A DNA stretch of 64,000 nucleotides from Agrobacterium sp. AGB01. Its GTDB lineage: Bacteria; Pseudomonadota; Alphaproteobacteria; Rhizobiales; Rhizobiaceae. Made by a program: the position numbers and the translations under genes. Shown here piece by piece: positions 28,754 through 39,951 of this stretch. The notes under the pieces were generated by a model, which made no database searches, had not been told where the DNA came from, and saw nothing but the letters and a program-made list of their open reading frames with translations. Each line of letters starts with the position of its first letter. The stretch's first letter is position 1. Where the stretch lies: NCBI RefSeq assembly GCF_014851585.1, contig NZ_JACVAB010000001.1, positions 62,001 to 126,000 of the forward strand. The letters run 5' to 3'.

Positions 28754-29992
28754 ATGCGTGCCAACTACCTTTTCACCAGCGAGTCCGTGGCCGAAGGTCA
28801 TCCGGATAAGGTGTGTGATCGTATTTCGGATGAAATCGTCGATCTCGTTTATCGTGAAGCTGTAAAGTGCAAAGTCGACCCTTGGGGCGTTCGTATCGCA
28901 TGCGAAACCCTGGCCACGACAAATCGGGTGGTTATCGCTGGTGAAGTTCGCCTGCCGCCAAGCCTGATGAAGAAGGATAAAGACGGTAACGACGTTATCA
29001 ATCCTGCCAAGTTCAAGGCCGCTGCACGCCGCGCCATCAAAGACATTGGTTACGAGCAGGATGGCTTTCACTGGAAGACCGCCAAGATTGACGTGCTGTT
29101 GCACTCGCAGTCCGCTGACATCGCACAGGGCGTGGACAATGCTGCCGACAAGCAGGGCGATGAAGGTGCTGGCGACCAGGGTATCATGTTCGGTTACGCC
29201 TGCCGCGAAACACCGGAACTGATGCCGGCTCCAATCTATTATTCGCACCTGATCCTGCAGTTGCTGGCGACAGCCCGTAAAAAGGGTGATGGCGACGCTG
29301 CAAAACTCGGCCCGGATGCCAAGAGCCAGGTGACAGTCCGGTACGTAGACGGCAAACCTGCCGAGGTTGCTTCGATCGTTCTGTCTACCCAGCACCTCGA
29401 TGAAAGCTGGGACTCCAAGAAGGTACGTTCCGTCGTCGAACCTTACATTCGCGAAGCGCTCGGTACGTTGAAGATCGCTGACGATTGCCAGTGGTACATC
29501 AACCCGACCGGTAAATTTGTTATCGGTGGCCCGGATGGCGATGCTGGCCTGACCGGCCGCAAAATCATCGTGGACACCTATGGTGGTGCAGCACCTCACG
29601 GCGGCGGTGCATTCTCCGGCAAGGACACCACCAAGGTTGACCGTTCAGCTGCTTATGCGGCGCGCTACATCGCCAAGAACGTTGTTGCAGCCGGCCTCTC
29701 CGACAAGTGCACGATCCAGCTTTCCTACGCAATCGGCATTGCCCAGCCTCTTTCGGTCTATGTCGATCTGCATGGCACCGGCAAGGTCACGGAAGATCAG
29801 GTTGAGGCGGGTATCCGCAAGGTTATCGACCTGTCCCCAACCGGTATTCGTCGCCACCTTGACCTGAACAAGCCTATTTATGCTAAGACCGCGTCCTATG
29901 GACATTTCGGACGCAAGTCCGGACGTGACGGTTCGTTCTCCTGGGAGAAGCTTGATTTGGTCAAGCCGCTCAAGGAAGCATTGAAGGCTTAA
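28754..29992 (+). CDS. metK: S-adenosylmethionine synthetase
   Basis: 412 residues. MetK makes SAM from methionine and ATP. Signature sequences are intact: [20 protein letters not shown] at the start, [12 protein letters not shown] (the ATP-binding motif), and [19 protein letters not shown] for the phosphate-binding region. The form is the slightly longer alphaproteobacterial one, with an insert around the [14 protein letters not shown] region. GAGGGGAAT forms the ribosome site. SAM made here feeds the several methyltransferases in the window, including TrmB eight bases downstream. Confidence 0.98.
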   Translation: MRANYLFTSESVAEGHPDKVCDRISDEIVDLVYREAVKCKVDPWGVRIACETLATTNRVVIAGEVRLPPSLMKKDKDGNDVINPAKFKAAARRAIKDIGYEQDGFHWKTAKIDVLLHSQSADIAQGVDNAADKQGDEGAGDQGIMFGYACRETPELMPAPIYYSHLILQLLATARKKGDGDAAKLGPDAKSQVTVRYVDGKPAEVASIVLSTQHLDESWDSKKVRSVVEPYIREALGTLKIADDCQWYINPTGKFVIGGPDGDAGLTGRKIIVDTYGGAAPHGGGAFSGKDTTKVDRSAAYAARYIAKNVVAAGLSDKCTIQLSYAIGIAQPLSVYVDLHGTGKVTEDQVEAGIRKVIDLSPTGIRRHLDLNKPIYAKTASYGHFGRKSGRDGSFSWEKLDLVKPLKEALKA

Positions 29993-30000
29993 AGCAAGGT

Positions 30001-30705
30001 ATGACAGACGATAGCGAGCGGCGCGCACGCGCAACCGAAGCATTTTTCGGCAGACGCAAGGGTAAACCCCTGCGTGACCGGCAAAGCGATGATATCGCAA
30101 CATTGTTGCCGGAACTGAAAATAGACCTCAATGCTGCGCCGCCCGCATCGCTTGTTTCGCTGTACCCAAACGCAGTCGGCCGGCTGCGGTTGGAAATCGG
30201 CTTTGGTGGCGGTGAGCATCTGGTTCACCGCGCGCAGGAAGAACCAACGACCGGCTTCATCGGCGTTGAACCATTCGTAAACTCGATGGCAAAACTGCTC
30301 CGGCAGGTTGGCGACCGCGGCATTGAAAATATCCGCCTTTATGATGACGATGCTACCCAGCTTCTCGACTGGTTGCCAGAGGCCTCGATCGATCAGATTG
30401 ATCTGCTTTATGCGGATCCATGGCCGAAGAAAAAGCACTGGAAACGTCGCTTTGTCTCTGCAGTTAATCTCAGCCGCTTCCACCGTGTGTTGAAGCCGGC
30501 CGGAACTTTCTGTTTCGCATCCGATATCGACACCTATGTGAACTGGACGCTGACCCATTGTCGCGACCATGGCGGCTTTGAATGGACCGCAAAGTCTGCT
30601 GAGGACTGGAAGACCCCTTACGCCGGATGGCCAGGAACCCGGTATGAGGCAAAGGCCAAACGTGAGGGCCGAACATCCGCCTATCTGACGTTTATTCGCG
30701 TCTGA
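30001..30705 (+). CDS. trmB: tRNA (guanine-N7-)-methyltransferase TrmB
   Basis: 234 residues, forms m7G46 in tRNA. The SAM-binding motif [26 protein letters not shown], and the catalytic segment [17 protein letters not shown] (D-P-W-P-K-K-x-H) are all diagnostic. The N-terminal extension is Arg-rich. It starts 8 bp after metK, so both are likely on one transcript ended by the terminator at 30733. Confidence 0.97.
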   Translation: MTDDSERRARATEAFFGRRKGKPLRDRQSDDIATLLPELKIDLNAAPPASLVSLYPNAVGRLRLEIGFGGGEHLVHRAQEEPTTGFIGVEPFVNSMAKLLRQVGDRGIENIRLYDDDATQLLDWLPEASIDQIDLLYADPWPKKKHWKRRFVSAVNLSRFHRVLKPAGTFCFASDIDTYVNWTLTHCRDHGGFEWTAKSAEDWKTPYAGWPGTRYEAKAKREGRTSAYLTFIRV

Positions 30706-30732
30706 GTGATCTCGTTCAAATTGAATTCAATG

Positions 30733-30760
30733 AAAAAGCCGGGTTTTGACCCGGCTTTTT
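30733..30760. terminator. Bidirectional terminator between trmB and rbsK
   Basis: AAAAAGCCGGG and CCCGGCTTTTT form a perfect stem around TTTTGA. A-run and T-run on opposite sides let it serve both the plus-strand trmB and the minus-strand rbsK. Confidence 0.92.
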
Positions 30761-30791
30761 CATTTTAACCCTATGCGCGAGCAATTTGTCC

Positions 30792-31691
30792 TCAGACCTG
30801 CTGATCGACCTCGCTGGCCAGCGGAATAGACGGCTGGGCTCCATGTTTGGTGCAAGCCAGCGATCCGGCTGCGGCTGCACGCTTCAGCGCCGTCGCAAAA
30901 TCCAGACCGTTGTCGAGGCTGGCTGCCAGATAACCGCAGAATGTATCGCCGGCCCCCACCGTATCAACCGGCTCGATCTTCAGACCGGCAGCCTTGTGCA
31001 GCTGGCCATCCCGCATGGCGACAACGCCATCAGCACCCAGCGTTATGATGATGGTTTGGCCGGTACGAGCATGCATATCCTGCATGGCCTGTTGGCGCTC
31101 TTCGCCGGAAATGCCCTGCTTGCCAATCAGCAGTTCAAACTCGGTTTCATTGGCGATGATGATGTCGGCCAATGCAGAAATGCGTGCAGCGTCTTTCGTC
31201 AATGGTGCCGTATTGATGATGCTGGTGACGCCCTTCTGTTTGGCGCCAGCCAAGGCAGCTTCAATGGCCTCGACGGGAATTTCAAATTGCAGCATCAGGA
31301 TATCGCCGGACGTCATGCCGTCGAGCGCCTTGCTCGCATCGTCAGGCGTGATCGTACCGTTTGCCGCAGGAATGACGGCAATCATGTTTTCTCCGCCTTC
31401 GCCGACCAGAATGACAGCTGTGCCGGTCGCGCCTGGCGAGGTCTTGACGGTGGCAAGGTCAACACCGGCTTCATTGAGAAGTTCCAGTGCAGAGCCTGCA
31501 AAGGTGTCATCGCCTGCAGCGCCGGCCATGCGGACATTTGCTCCGGCCCGTCTGGCTGCCAGCGCCTGATTGGCACCCTTGCCGCCTGCTGCCGTTGCAA
31601 AGGTTTGCCCGGTTACGGTTTCACCCGGTTTGGGCAGGCGTTGTGCCGTGGCAACGAGGTCCATGTTGATGGAGCCGAATACAGTAATCAT
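30792..31691 (-). CDS. rbsK: Ribokinase (PfkB family)
   Basis: 299 residues. It phosphorylates ribose at O5. PfkB signatures are both present: the N-terminal GGKGANQALAARRAG and the C-terminal DTVGAGDTFCGYLAASL with the catalytic Asp in GAGD. The N terminus ITVFGSINMDLVA is characteristic of RbsK. No ribose transporter lies beside it; a nucleoside hydrolase that would release ribose is 12 kb away. It is transcribed from the same strand as rmuC, 45 bp downstream of it. Confidence 0.93.
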   Translation of the reverse strand: MITVFGSINMDLVATAQRLPKPGETVTGQTFATAAGGKGANQALAARRAGANVRMAGAAGDDTFAGSALELLNEAGVDLATVKTSPGATGTAVILVGEGGENMIAVIPAANGTITPDDASKALDGMTSGDILMLQFEIPVEAIEAALAGAKQKGVTSIINTAPLTKDAARISALADIIIANETEFELLIGKQGISGEERQQAMQDMHARTGQTIIITLGADGVVAMRDGQLHKAAGLKIEPVDTVGAGDTFCGYLAASLDNGLDFATALKRAAAAGSLACTKHGAQPSIPLASEVDQQV

Positions 31692-31736
31692 GATATGTCC
31701 ATTTGATGTTCAATGGCGGCGACTTTGCCGACAGGG

Positions 31737-32927
31737 TCACTCGTCGTCAACCACCCGGAACTTGAGGCTGCCTATTCGGCTCTCCAATGATTGTGGAGAA
31801 GGCGCTTGAGGCTGCTCCGGTGTATCGCCGCCAAAATCCAGAGCTTCGATCTTGTTGCCGCGCTTGGTCAACTTGTCTGCGGAGGTCATGATCAGGTCCA
31901 CATCCTTCTGTGCGGCCAGAAAATGCCCTTGCAGTTTGCGGGTCCGATCGTCCAGCCGGTTCAGATCATCCATCAAAAGCGCGACCTCGCCTTGAATGAG
32001 ATGTGCCTGCTCGCGCATGCGCTGGTCTTTCAGCACGGACTGGATAACCTGTACCGACAGCATCAGCAGCGATGGTGAAACGATAACAACCCGCATGCGG
32101 TGTGCTTTTTGCACAATGGCTTCGAAATGCTGGTGAATATCGGCAAAAATCGATTCCGATGGCACGAACAGGAACGCCGTATCCTGTGTTTCACCTGCCA
32201 GCAGGTATTTTTCCGCGATATCGCGGATATGCACTTCCATGTCACGCCGGAATTGCTGGGCCGCAAGCTTGCGCACTTCAGGGGAAGTTTCCTCGCGCAT
32301 GGAATTCCAGGCTTCCAGCGGAAACTTGGCATCGATGACCAGCGGGGGGGCGTTGTTCGGCATTCGCACCGTACAGTCGGGGCGGGAACCATTCGACAGT
32401 GTCGGTTGCAACGCATAGGCATTGGAAGGCATGGCGTCGGCAATGATCGTTTCCATGCGCGCCTGTCCAAAAGCACCCCGCGTCTGCTTGTTGGACAGAA
32501 TGGCTTGGAGGCCAACAACGTCACGCGCCAGGGTCTGGATATTGCTTTGCGCGGCATCGATCACTGCAAGCCGTTCCTGAAGCTTGCTGAGATTGTCGTG
32601 TGTCGATTTTGTCTGTTCGGTCAGCGTGGCACCAAGTCGTTGCGACATGCCGTCGAGCCGCTGATTAAGGTGCTGGCTCATTTCAGACTGCTTGTTGGAA
32701 AGTGTTTCCGTCAGTGCCGAGATACGCCCATGCAACTCTGCCTGCGTGCGCAACAGCGTGCTCACTTCGCCGCGGGCATCGTCGTTGCGCCTTGAAAACC
32801 GCATTGATACGAACAGCGGCAGCGCAATGGAAAGCAGCAGCAAACAAATGATGATTGCGCCTGCCGAAACCTGCATGCCGCCAATGGTCAGGATCGTAAT
32901 GCCGAGTGCGGGAAAATCGATGCTCAT
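31737..32927 (-). CDS. rmuC: DNA recombination protein RmuC homologue
   Basis: 396 residues. An N-terminal membrane helix (about 20–42) is followed by a long coiled coil (about 50–150) and the RmuC nuclease-like domain with VIDAKFPLEAW and FLFVPSESIFADI. RmuC limits inversions at short inverted repeats in E. coli and carries a PD-(D/E)xK-like fold. The domain order and length are as expected. A 7-base C/G run (32344–32350) lies within the gene without breaking the frame. Confidence 0.94.
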   Translation of the reverse strand: MSIDFPALGITILTIGGMQVSAGAIIICLLLLSIALPLFVSMRFSRRNDDARGEVSTLLRTQAELHGRISALTETLSNKQSEMSQHLNQRLDGMSQRLGATLTEQTKSTHDNLSKLQERLAVIDAAQSNIQTLARDVVGLQAILSNKQTRGAFGQARMETIIADAMPSNAYALQPTLSNGSRPDCTVRMPNNAPPLVIDAKFPLEAWNSMREETSPEVRKLAAQQFRRDMEVHIRDIAEKYLLAGETQDTAFLFVPSESIFADIHQHFEAIVQKAHRMRVVIVSPSLLMLSVQVIQSVLKDQRMREQAHLIQGEVALLMDDLNRLDDRTRKLQGHFLAAQKDVDLIMTSADKLTKRGNKIEALDFGGDTPEQPQAPSPQSLESRIGSLKFRVVDDE

Positions 32928-33122
32928 GGCCGAACTTACCCGGATTCAGTTTGATTCGGAAGATCAAAACAAGAACACGCACCAGTGTCCGCTTTATGTC
33001 TGGTATAAAAGAATTCTAAATTTAGCAAATTCGAAAGGAATGTTGGTGTAACCAAGGATTAACCATGTTTCCGGACGGGTTTAGCCGGGATCGTGGCCTT
33101 ATCGGGGTTAAGGGGACCGTGC

Positions 33123-34631
33123 ATGACAAACAACGACAGCAAACAGGTGCTCGCCAAGCGGCTCGATTTTATTGGTCTGGACACTGAGGCGCGCAAGAGG
33201 CTGAAAGATCTTGAGCCGGTGATTGCAGGTAATGTCGGATCTGCGCTCGATACGTTCTACACTAAGGTGCGGTCGACGCCCGAGACGGCGGCATTTTTCC
33301 GCAACGAAAATCACATTCAGGGTGCGAAAAAACGTCAGGTCGAGCATTGGGGTGTTGTTGGTGCCGCAGCCTATGATGAAAAATACGTTGAAGGCGTGCA
33401 GGCGGTTGGCCAGGCGCATGCCCGTATCGGTCTTGAACCCCGCTGGTACATGGGTGGTTACGCTCTGCTGATGGAACAACTGATCCATGCGGTTGTCAAA
33501 GAGCGTTGGCCATCCCGATTTGGCAAACGCAAGTCCAAGGGACTGGCAGAGGACGTTTCGGCAATCGTCAAGGCTTCGGTGCTGGATATGGACTATTCCA
33601 TTTCCATCTACCTCGAAATTCTTGACGCACAGCGCAAGCAACTCGAAGAAGAGCGCCAGCGCAATCTGCGTGAACAGCAACAGGCGCTTGCGTCACTCAC
33701 TAAACTTCTGTCTGCTCTTTCCAAGGGGGACCTGGAGACGCGTCTGACAGAAAAATTGCCTGATAATTTCGAAAAGATCGGCAATGACTATAATGTCTCG
33801 GTTGAAACCCTGAATGACACCATCGCGGCGGTGCGTCACACGGCAGAAGAAATTCTGAATGTCGCCACCAGTATTGCCAATGCGACGGAAAATCTTTCGC
33901 AGCGTACAGAGCAGCAGGCGGCGGGCCTGGAAGAAAGCACCGCTGCACTGCACGAATTGACCCAAAGTGTGGCAGTCACGGCAAATGGTGCACAGAAGGC
34001 TGCCTCAGCCGTCGGCGCAGCTCTGAGTGATGCACAAACCTCTGGCGAGGTGGTGACCAGCGCTGTCAAGGCGATGGGAGATATCGCCCATTCCTCCAAC
34101 GAAATTTCTAAAATCATCGGTGTGATTGATGAGATTGCGTTCCAGACAAACCTGCTTGCGCTGAATGCCGGGGTTGAAGCTGCTCGGGCCGGTGAGGCGG
34201 GACGCGGATTTGCTGTGGTGGCGCAGGAGGTGCGTGAACTGGCGCAACGCTGTGCCAACGCCGCGAGAGAAATCAAAGCCCTGATCTCCCAGAGCACCAG
34301 TCAGGTGCAGTCCGGCGTCGGCCTGGTCAACAATGCCGGTGATGCCCTGCGCATGATCACCGACAGGATTGGTGACATTGATCGCATCGTATCCCAAATT
34401 GCAACGGCTGCGGAAGATCAGTCAGGCGGCTTACGCGAAGTGAACTCCGCCATCGGCGCCATGGACACCATCACCCAGCAAAATGCTGCGATGGTTGAGC
34501 AAACATCAGCGGAAACCGTCACGCTTCGTCACCAGGTCGAGCAGCTTGTCGGTGCACTCAACAAGTTCAAAACGAGAGACACACATCGCCAGTCCAATGC
34601 GGGTTGGGAAACCGCGCGCCGGGCGGGCTGA
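33123..34631 (+). CDS. Globin-coupled methyl-accepting chemotaxis protein (aerotaxis-type)
   Basis: 502 residues from ATG 33123 (AAGGGGA upstream); an upstream GTG at 33093 is less likely. Residues 1–170 are a globin-coupled sensor domain: the proximal heme histidine is His99 in GQAHARIGLEPRWYMGGY. A linker helix leads to the MCP signalling domain with hairpin tip EIAFQTNLLALNAGVEAARA. There is no membrane segment, so it should be cytosolic like HemAT. The C terminus ends GWETARRAG, without the xWxxF CheR/CheB tether present on the other two receptors here. Likely ligand is O2 or another heme gas (family inference). Confidence 0.92.
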   Translation: MTNNDSKQVLAKRLDFIGLDTEARKRLKDLEPVIAGNVGSALDTFYTKVRSTPETAAFFRNENHIQGAKKRQVEHWGVVGAAAYDEKYVEGVQAVGQAHARIGLEPRWYMGGYALLMEQLIHAVVKERWPSRFGKRKSKGLAEDVSAIVKASVLDMDYSISIYLEILDAQRKQLEEERQRNLREQQQALASLTKLLSALSKGDLETRLTEKLPDNFEKIGNDYNVSVETLNDTIAAVRHTAEEILNVATSIANATENLSQRTEQQAAGLEESTAALHELTQSVAVTANGAQKAASAVGAALSDAQTSGEVVTSAVKAMGDIAHSSNEISKIIGVIDEIAFQTNLLALNAGVEAARAGEAGRGFAVVAQEVRELAQRCANAAREIKALISQSTSQVQSGVGLVNNAGDALRMITDRIGDIDRIVSQIATAAEDQSGGLREVNSAIGAMDTITQQNAAMVEQTSAETVTLRHQVEQLVGALNKFKTRDTHRQSNAGWETARRAG

Positions 34632-34726
34632 GCTTCTCGGCTGACTGCTTAAGACATGATTTATCGTGGTGAGACGATGATGTGTTTTTTCATTTCCTCT
34701 GGCAATCAGATGGGTTATGGGAAGCC

Positions 34727-35239
34727 ATGACCATCAAACCACTTATCATTCTTCCAGATCCCTTGCTGAGACAGGTTTCAACACCAGTCGAACAGGTTGA
34801 TTCACAAATCATCCAGCTTGCCGATGACATGCTGGAAACCATGTATGATGCGCCCGGTATTGGCCTTGCTGCCATCCAGATCGGCGTCGCTCGCCGTATG
34901 CTGGTGATCGACGTGTCCCGTGAGGATGAAGAAAAAGCGCCGATTGTTTTCATCAATCCGGAAATCGTCAAAACCACCGATGATCTGTCGACCTACGAGG
35001 AAGGCTGCCTTTCCATTCCCGATTATTATGCGGAAGTGGAACGCCCTGCCGGATTGACGGTCAATTACGTCGACCGCACTGGTAAGCAGCAGACCCTTGA
35101 AGCAGATGGTCTGCTCGCAACCTGCCTGCAGCATGAAATTGACCATTTGAACGGCGTGCTGTTCATCGACCACATTTCGCGCCTGAAGCGCGATATGGTC
35201 ATCAAGAAATTCACCAAGATCGCCAAGGCGAAAGCCTGA
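34727..35239 (+). CDS. def: Peptide deformylase
   Basis: 170 residues from ATG 34727 ([15 protein letters not shown], the usual start); upstream in-frame codons add a hydrophobic stretch unlike deformylase. It removes the formyl group from nascent proteins. All three motifs are present: [18 protein letters not shown] with the metal-ligand Cys, and QHEIDHLNG with two metal-ligand His and the catalytic Glu. It pairs with fmt, which adds the formyl group, 66 bp downstream. Confidence 0.98.
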   Translation: MTIKPLIILPDPLLRQVSTPVEQVDSQIIQLADDMLETMYDAPGIGLAAIQIGVARRMLVIDVSREDEEKAPIVFINPEIVKTTDDLSTYEEGCLSIPDYYAEVERPAGLTVNYVDRTGKQQTLEADGLLATCLQHEIDHLNGVLFIDHISRLKRDMVIKKFTKIAKAKA

Positions 35240-35305
35240 TCCTGCCTGTGCCGGTCATTCAACCGGCAAGGTTTTTTCCGGGCCGCAAAACTCAGGGAGG
35301 CGTCC

Positions 35306-36241
35306 GTGTCTCTTCGCATCATCTTTATGGGAACACCGGAATTTTCGGTGGCAACCTTGCGGGCTCTCGTGGAGGCTGGCCATCAGGTGGTGGCCGTTTA
35401 CAGCCAGCCACCGCGTCCCGGTGGGCGGCGTGGTCTGGACCTTCAAAAATCCCCTGTGCATCAGGCTGCTGAATTGCTCGGCATTCCGGTTTTCACTCCC
35501 GTGAATTTTAAGGCCGAGGAAGACCGGCAACAATTCCGCTCGTTCGACGCGGATGTAGCTGTGGTGGTTGCCTATGGGCTGTTGTTGCCGGAAGCCATTC
35601 TGACCGGAACCCGGCTTGGCTGCTACAATGGACATGCCTCGCTTCTTCCGCGCTGGCGTGGCGCTGCACCTATTCAGCGTGCCATCATGGCCGGTGATAA
35701 GGAAACAGGCATGATGGTGATGAAAATGGACAAGGGGCTGGACACCGGCCCTGTTGCCTTGACAGTCAAGGTGCCGATTGGCGAAAACATCACGGCCGGG
35801 CAGCTGCATGACGCGCTGATGTTTGCCGGTGCACGCGCGATGGCGCAGGCTATGAACAAGCTGGAAGCCGACGACTTGCCGTTGCAAAAGCAGGCACAGG
35901 ATGGCGTTCTCTATGCATCCAAGATCGACAAGGCTGAGGCGCGTATCGATTTTGCACGGCCGGCCCGTGATGTGCATAACCACATCCGCGGCCTGGCGCC
36001 TTTTCCGGGTGCCTGGTTTGAAACCGAAATTTCCGGCAAGCTGGAACGCGTAAAGGTTCTGGAAACAACAGTTGAAAACGGCAATGGCATTGCCGGCACG
36101 GCACTGGACAATCAGTTGCTGGTTGCCTGTGCAGAGGGGGCAATCCGTCTTCAGCGTCTGCAGAAGGCTGGAGGCAAACCGCTTGCCGCAGCCGATTTCC
36201 TGCGCGGTACGGCGTTGCCTGAAGGCACGAGGCTGATCTGA
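35306..36241 (+). CDS. fmt: Methionyl-tRNA formyltransferase
   Basis: 311 residues, GTG start after a strong AGGGAGG. It formylates initiator Met-tRNA using 10-formyl-THF. The formyltransferase core shows [10 protein letters not shown], the Asn/His catalytic region [20 protein letters not shown] in two parts ([20 protein letters not shown]), and a C-terminal OB-like domain ([12 protein letters not shown]). The final A of its TGA stop is the first base of the truA ATG. Confidence 0.98.
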   Translation: MSLRIIFMGTPEFSVATLRALVEAGHQVVAVYSQPPRPGGRRGLDLQKSPVHQAAELLGIPVFTPVNFKAEEDRQQFRSFDADVAVVVAYGLLLPEAILTGTRLGCYNGHASLLPRWRGAAPIQRAIMAGDKETGMMVMKMDKGLDTGPVALTVKVPIGENITAGQLHDALMFAGARAMAQAMNKLEADDLPLQKQAQDGVLYASKIDKAEARIDFARPARDVHNHIRGLAPFPGAWFETEISGKLERVKVLETTVENGNGIAGTALDNQLLVACAEGAIRLQRLQKAGGKPLAAADFLRGTALPEGTRLI

Positions 36242-37047
36242 TGCCACGTTACCGTATGACCGTTGAATATGACGGCACGGCCTTTGTCGGCTGGCAAAGG
36301 CAGCAAAATGATCGTTCCGTTCAGTCTGCCATTGAAGACGCTATTCTGTCTTTAACGGGAGAAACCGTGTCGATCCGTGGCTCTGGCCGTACCGATTCTG
36401 GCGTCCATGCCATGGGACAGGTCATTCATGCGGATCTATTACGGGAATGGGAGCCCTATAAGCTCAGAAATGCCTTGAACGCCCATATTGCCATGGCTGG
36501 CGACATGGTCTCCATATTAGATGTCATGTCGGTAACCGAAGATTTTGACGCGCGTTTTTCGGCGGTTCGTCGGCATTATCTGTACCGTATCATATCGCGC
36601 AAATCGCGGCTTGCGCTGGAGCATAAACGCGCTTGGTGGGTGTCGAAGGATCTCGACCATGACGCCATGCATGCGGCGGCCCAGACGCTCGTCGGTCGAC
36701 ATGACTTTACGACATTCCGGTCTACACACTGTCAGGCCAACAGCCCGGTGCGCACACTTGACCGGCTGGATGTGACGCGGAACGGTAACATCATCGAGAT
36801 TCGCGCCTCGGCACAGAGCTTTCTGCACAACCAGATACGGTCTTTCGCCGGGACCTTGAAGCTGGCAGGTGAGGGCACCATGACCCCGCAGGATGTACGC
36901 GCGGCCCTTGAGGCGCGGGACAGAAAAGCCTGTGGGCCGGTGGCGCCGCCCGAAGGGCTGTATTTCATGCAGGTGGATTATCCTGACGTTATTCTGCCGC
37001 GAAAAAATCGTGCGGAAATAACCAGTGACGGCGACGATTTATCATAA
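36241..37047 (+). CDS. truA: tRNA pseudouridine(38–40) synthase TruA
   Basis: 268 residues. It isomerises U38–U40 in the anticodon arm of tRNAs. The N-terminal [18 protein letters not shown] and the catalytic [15 protein letters not shown] with Asp52 are diagnostic; [13 protein letters not shown] lies near the C terminus. The start overlaps the fmt stop (TGATG), making def–fmt–truA a compact translation-related set. Confidence 0.97.
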   Translation: MPRYRMTVEYDGTAFVGWQRQQNDRSVQSAIEDAILSLTGETVSIRGSGRTDSGVHAMGQVIHADLLREWEPYKLRNALNAHIAMAGDMVSILDVMSVTEDFDARFSAVRRHYLYRIISRKSRLALEHKRAWWVSKDLDHDAMHAAAQTLVGRHDFTTFRSTHCQANSPVRTLDRLDVTRNGNIIEIRASAQSFLHNQIRSFAGTLKLAGEGTMTPQDVRAALEARDRKACGPVAPPEGLYFMQVDYPDVILPRKNRAEITSDGDDLS

Positions 37048-37077
37048 CCACGCCTTTTGGCGCATCCCGCGACACGC

Positions 37078-37674
37078 TTATCCGGGGTAGACACCCAGAA
37101 AGCGCTGCAGCACTTCCGATAGCAACATGCCGGGAATAAGCAGGGTCATGACAGCCGTGGAAACCAGCAGTGGCTGTTTACCGAGGATGAGGCTAAGGAT
37201 GCGCGAAAACGTCCAGACCAGCGTCAACAGCAGCGCAAACCACAACAGCGCTACAAAGCCCTGCATGCCCGGCACCACCACAGCAATCAGCACCAGTGCG
37301 GCAGAAGCATAGGCAAAAGGCAGGTTCAGCCAGTTGACGACGGTGACCACGGCGGGAAACTTGCCGCGCACATCGGACATCAACATCAAGCCGCCAATCA
37401 ATACGAGCGGAACGACCCAGCAAATAGCTTCTACCAGTGCCAGTCTGAGGTAATAGGAAGGGCCGGACATACTCTCCAGAACCTGCTCGACCTTGAAGGC
37501 GCGCTGCCACCAGAACCAGGACAGCAAAAGTGCAGGCAGGCTCCATATCGCCGAAAAGAACGAACGCATCATGCCGCGATCCGTAAGGTCGAGATAACTC
37601 TGACCTTTCGGATCGCCACAGAACATCAGCCAGAGGCCATGCAGGTAAGAGCGCACTTCGCTAATCGGCGGCAT
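37078..37674 (-). CDS. Integral membrane protein of unknown function
   Basis: 198 residues. ATG at 37674 is preferred to a TTG six bases upstream; it overlaps the end of dapE by 14 bp, so it is probably translated after it. Five hydrophobic segments are predicted (about 35–55, 72–95, 110–130, 135–155, 165–185). The N-terminal ~30 residues are soluble ([21 protein letters not shown] is the junction). I do not recognise the family with confidence. The linkage to dapE and dapD may be operonic convenience rather than functional. Confidence 0.75.
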   Translation of the reverse strand: MPPISEVRSYLHGLWLMFCGDPKGQSYLDLTDRGMMRSFFSAIWSLPALLLSWFWWQRAFKVEQVLESMSGPSYYLRLALVEAICWVVPLVLIGGLMLMSDVRGKFPAVVTVVNWLNLPFAYASAALVLIAVVVPGMQGFVALLWFALLLTLVWTFSRILSLILGKQPLLVSTAVMTLLIPGMLLSEVLQRFLGVYPG

Positions 37675-38854
37675 TGGCAAACCAGCGTTCGATAAAGGTT
37701 TCGTAGATATGGGTCAGCGTTTCCAGATCGGCAACCGCCACCCGCTCGTCGACCATATGCATGGTCTGACCGACCAGACCGAATTCCACCACAGGGCAGT
37801 AATCCTTGATGAAACGGGCATCCGACGTGCCGCCGGTCGTGGAAAGTTTTGGCTCGTTGCCAGTCACTTCGGCAACTGCACCGGAAAGCGACGATATCAG
37901 TGCGTTGTTGCGGGTCAGGAAGACGTGGCTTGGACGGTCAGCCCAAACGATATCGTATTTGGCAGGTGTTCTGTCTGGGCGCAGCGCGCCATTGGCCGCT
38001 GCGGCATCCAGACGACGTACGATTTCAGCCTTTACGCTGTCGGCGGTCCAAGTGTCGTTGAAACGAATGTTGAACGACGCGGTTGCCTTGGCCGGAATGA
38101 CGTTGGTCGCCGGGTTGCCGGTATCGATTGTGGTGACTTCCAGATTGGACGGCTGGAAATTCTCCGTGCCGTGGTCGAATGGCGGGTCCATCAGAGCATG
38201 CGTCAACTGCAAAAGACCGCGCAGCGGATTGTCGGCCAGATGCGGATAGGCAGCGTGACCCTGAACACCATGTACGGCGACACGGCCGGACAGCGATCCG
38301 CGACGACCGATCTTGATCATGTCGCCGAGCCTGTCAGGATTGGTTGGTTCACCTACCAGGCAGGCATCCCAGGTTTCACCCTTAGCTGCCGCCCATTCCA
38401 AAAGTTTGGAGGTGCCGTTGATGGACGGACCTTCCTCGTCACCGGTGATCAGGAAAGAAACTGAGCCCTTTGGAGCGCCGTTCTTTTCGATATAACGGGC
38501 AATCGCCGCCGCAAAGCAGGCAATGCCGCCCTTCATGTCCACCGCACCGCGTCCATACATTTCACCACCGGCAATTTCGGCGGAAAAAGGCGGATGGCTC
38601 CATGCAGCTTCATCACCTACCGGCACAACGTCGGTATGACCCGCAAACATCAGGTGCGGGCCATTGGTGCCAATACGGGCGTAAAGGTTTTCCACGTCCG
38701 GCGTTCCCGCCTCCGTCGCTGTCATGCGCTCCACTTGGAAACCAAGTGGTGTCAGCAAGTTGTCGAGCAATGACAGCGCGCCGCCTTCTGCCGGTGTCAC
38801 GGACGGGCAACGGATAAGGGCGGCGAGATTGGAAACGGGATCGGTTACGGGCAT
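37661..38854 (-). CDS. dapE: Succinyl-diaminopimelate desuccinylase
   Basis: 397 residues from ATG 38854 ([18 protein letters not shown]); a GTG at 38869 is an alternative directly after the dapD stop. M20 metallopeptidase making LL-diaminopimelate for lysine and peptidoglycan. The di-zinc site is seen in [20 protein letters not shown] and ITGDEEGPS; a dimerisation insert lies mid-protein. It follows dapD, the preceding step's partner (succinyl transfer), with no gap. Confidence 0.97.
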   Translation of the reverse strand: MPVTDPVSNLAALIRCPSVTPAEGGALSLLDNLLTPLGFQVERMTATEAGTPDVENLYARIGTNGPHLMFAGHTDVVPVGDEAAWSHPPFSAEIAGGEMYGRGAVDMKGGIACFAAAIARYIEKNGAPKGSVSFLITGDEEGPSINGTSKLLEWAAAKGETWDACLVGEPTNPDRLGDMIKIGRRGSLSGRVAVHGVQGHAAYPHLADNPLRGLLQLTHALMDPPFDHGTENFQPSNLEVTTIDTGNPATNVIPAKATASFNIRFNDTWTADSVKAEIVRRLDAAAANGALRPDRTPAKYDIVWADRPSHVFLTRNNALISSLSGAVAEVTGNEPKLSTTGGTSDARFIKDYCPVVEFGLVGQTMHMVDERVAVADLETLTHIYETFIERWFANAAD

Positions 38855-38869
38855 GTCTTGCACTTTCAC

Positions 38870-39724
38870 TCAGTCACGCAGCAGTTCATTGATGCCGGTC
38901 TTGGAACGGGTCTTTTCATCGACGCGCTTCACGATAACAGCACAGTACAGGCTTGGGCCCGGCTCACCGTTCGGGAACGGCTTGCCTGGCATCGTGCCGG
39001 AGACCACGACCGAATATGGCGGAATTTCACCATAGGTGATTTCGCCGGTGGCACGGTCAACGATGCGAGTGGACTTGCCGATGTAAACGCCCATACCAAG
39101 CACGGCGCCTTCACGCACGATGCAGCCTTCAACCACTTCGGAACGTGCGCCGATGAAGCAATTGTCCTCGATGATGGTCGGGCCGGCCTGCAGCGGCTCC
39201 AGAACGCCACCGATACCAACGCCGCCGGACAGGTGAACATTCTTGCCGATCTGCGCACAGGAGCCGACGGTTGCCCATGTGTCGACCATGGTGCCTTCAT
39301 CGACATAAGCGCCGAGGTTGACGAAGGACGGCATCAGCACGACATTCTTGGCCACATAGGCAGAGTGGCGCACGACAGCGTTTGGAACAGCGCGGAAACC
39401 CGCTTCACGAAACTGGCTTTCCCCCCAGTTTTCGAACTTGGATGGTACCTTGTCCCACCAGACGGAAGCACCCGGACCACCCTTGATAATGCCCATGTCA
39501 TTGAGGCGGAAAGACAAAAGCACGGCCTTCTTCAGCCACTGGTTGACTTTCCAAGAACCGTCGGCCTGCTTTTCAGCAACACGCGCTTTGCCACCATCCA
39601 GAAGATTGAGGGAGGTTTCGACCGCATCACGAATTTCACCGCGTGTCGAAATCGTAACGGTGTCGCGATTGTCGAATGCGGTTTCAATGATGCGCTCAAG
39701 CGAAGCGAGATCGGTGCTGCTCAT
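38870..39724 (-). CDS. dapD: Tetrahydrodipicolinate N-succinyltransferase
   Basis: 284 residues. It transfers succinyl from succinyl-CoA to tetrahydrodipicolinate. An N-terminal helical domain precedes a left-handed beta-helix of imperfect hexapeptide repeats (from [20 protein letters not shown] through [12 protein letters not shown]). Motif and length fit the family. It leads the dapD–dapE–membrane protein set on the minus strand. Confidence 0.98.
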   Translation of the reverse strand: MSSTDLASLERIIETAFDNRDTVTISTRGEIRDAVETSLNLLDGGKARVAEKQADGSWKVNQWLKKAVLLSFRLNDMGIIKGGPGASVWWDKVPSKFENWGESQFREAGFRAVPNAVVRHSAYVAKNVVLMPSFVNLGAYVDEGTMVDTWATVGSCAQIGKNVHLSGGVGIGGVLEPLQAGPTIIEDNCFIGARSEVVEGCIVREGAVLGMGVYIGKSTRIVDRATGEITYGEIPPYSVVVSGTMPGKPFPNGEPGPSLYCAVIVKRVDEKTRSKTGINELLRD

Positions 39725-39951
39725 GAGAATTCCTTAAACTTCGTTGACTATCGTTGCAGACGGGAGAGCCCGGGCAATGTTCGGAAATGCTCTACAGCAT
39801 TGGTCCGGGAATCGGAATGAATTTTTGATCTGTCGGGCAGATGGCTTCAAAAAAACGGAATGGACTTTACCATGTGTGGTGACATGCAGGGTGATCGCTG
39901 ATTTGAGAATGGCGTCAACGCTGTTGGCGTGAGTGAAGGAAAGGCAATGCA

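Noticed and set aside
30786..31706. 306-codon open frame on the plus strand opposite rbsK
   Set aside because: Antisense to an intact ribokinase with both PfkB signatures.
39725..39951. Short open frames between dapD and the LOG-family gene
   Set aside because: The 60–75-codon frames lack ribosome sites and any family likeness; the gap is more likely a divergent promoter region.
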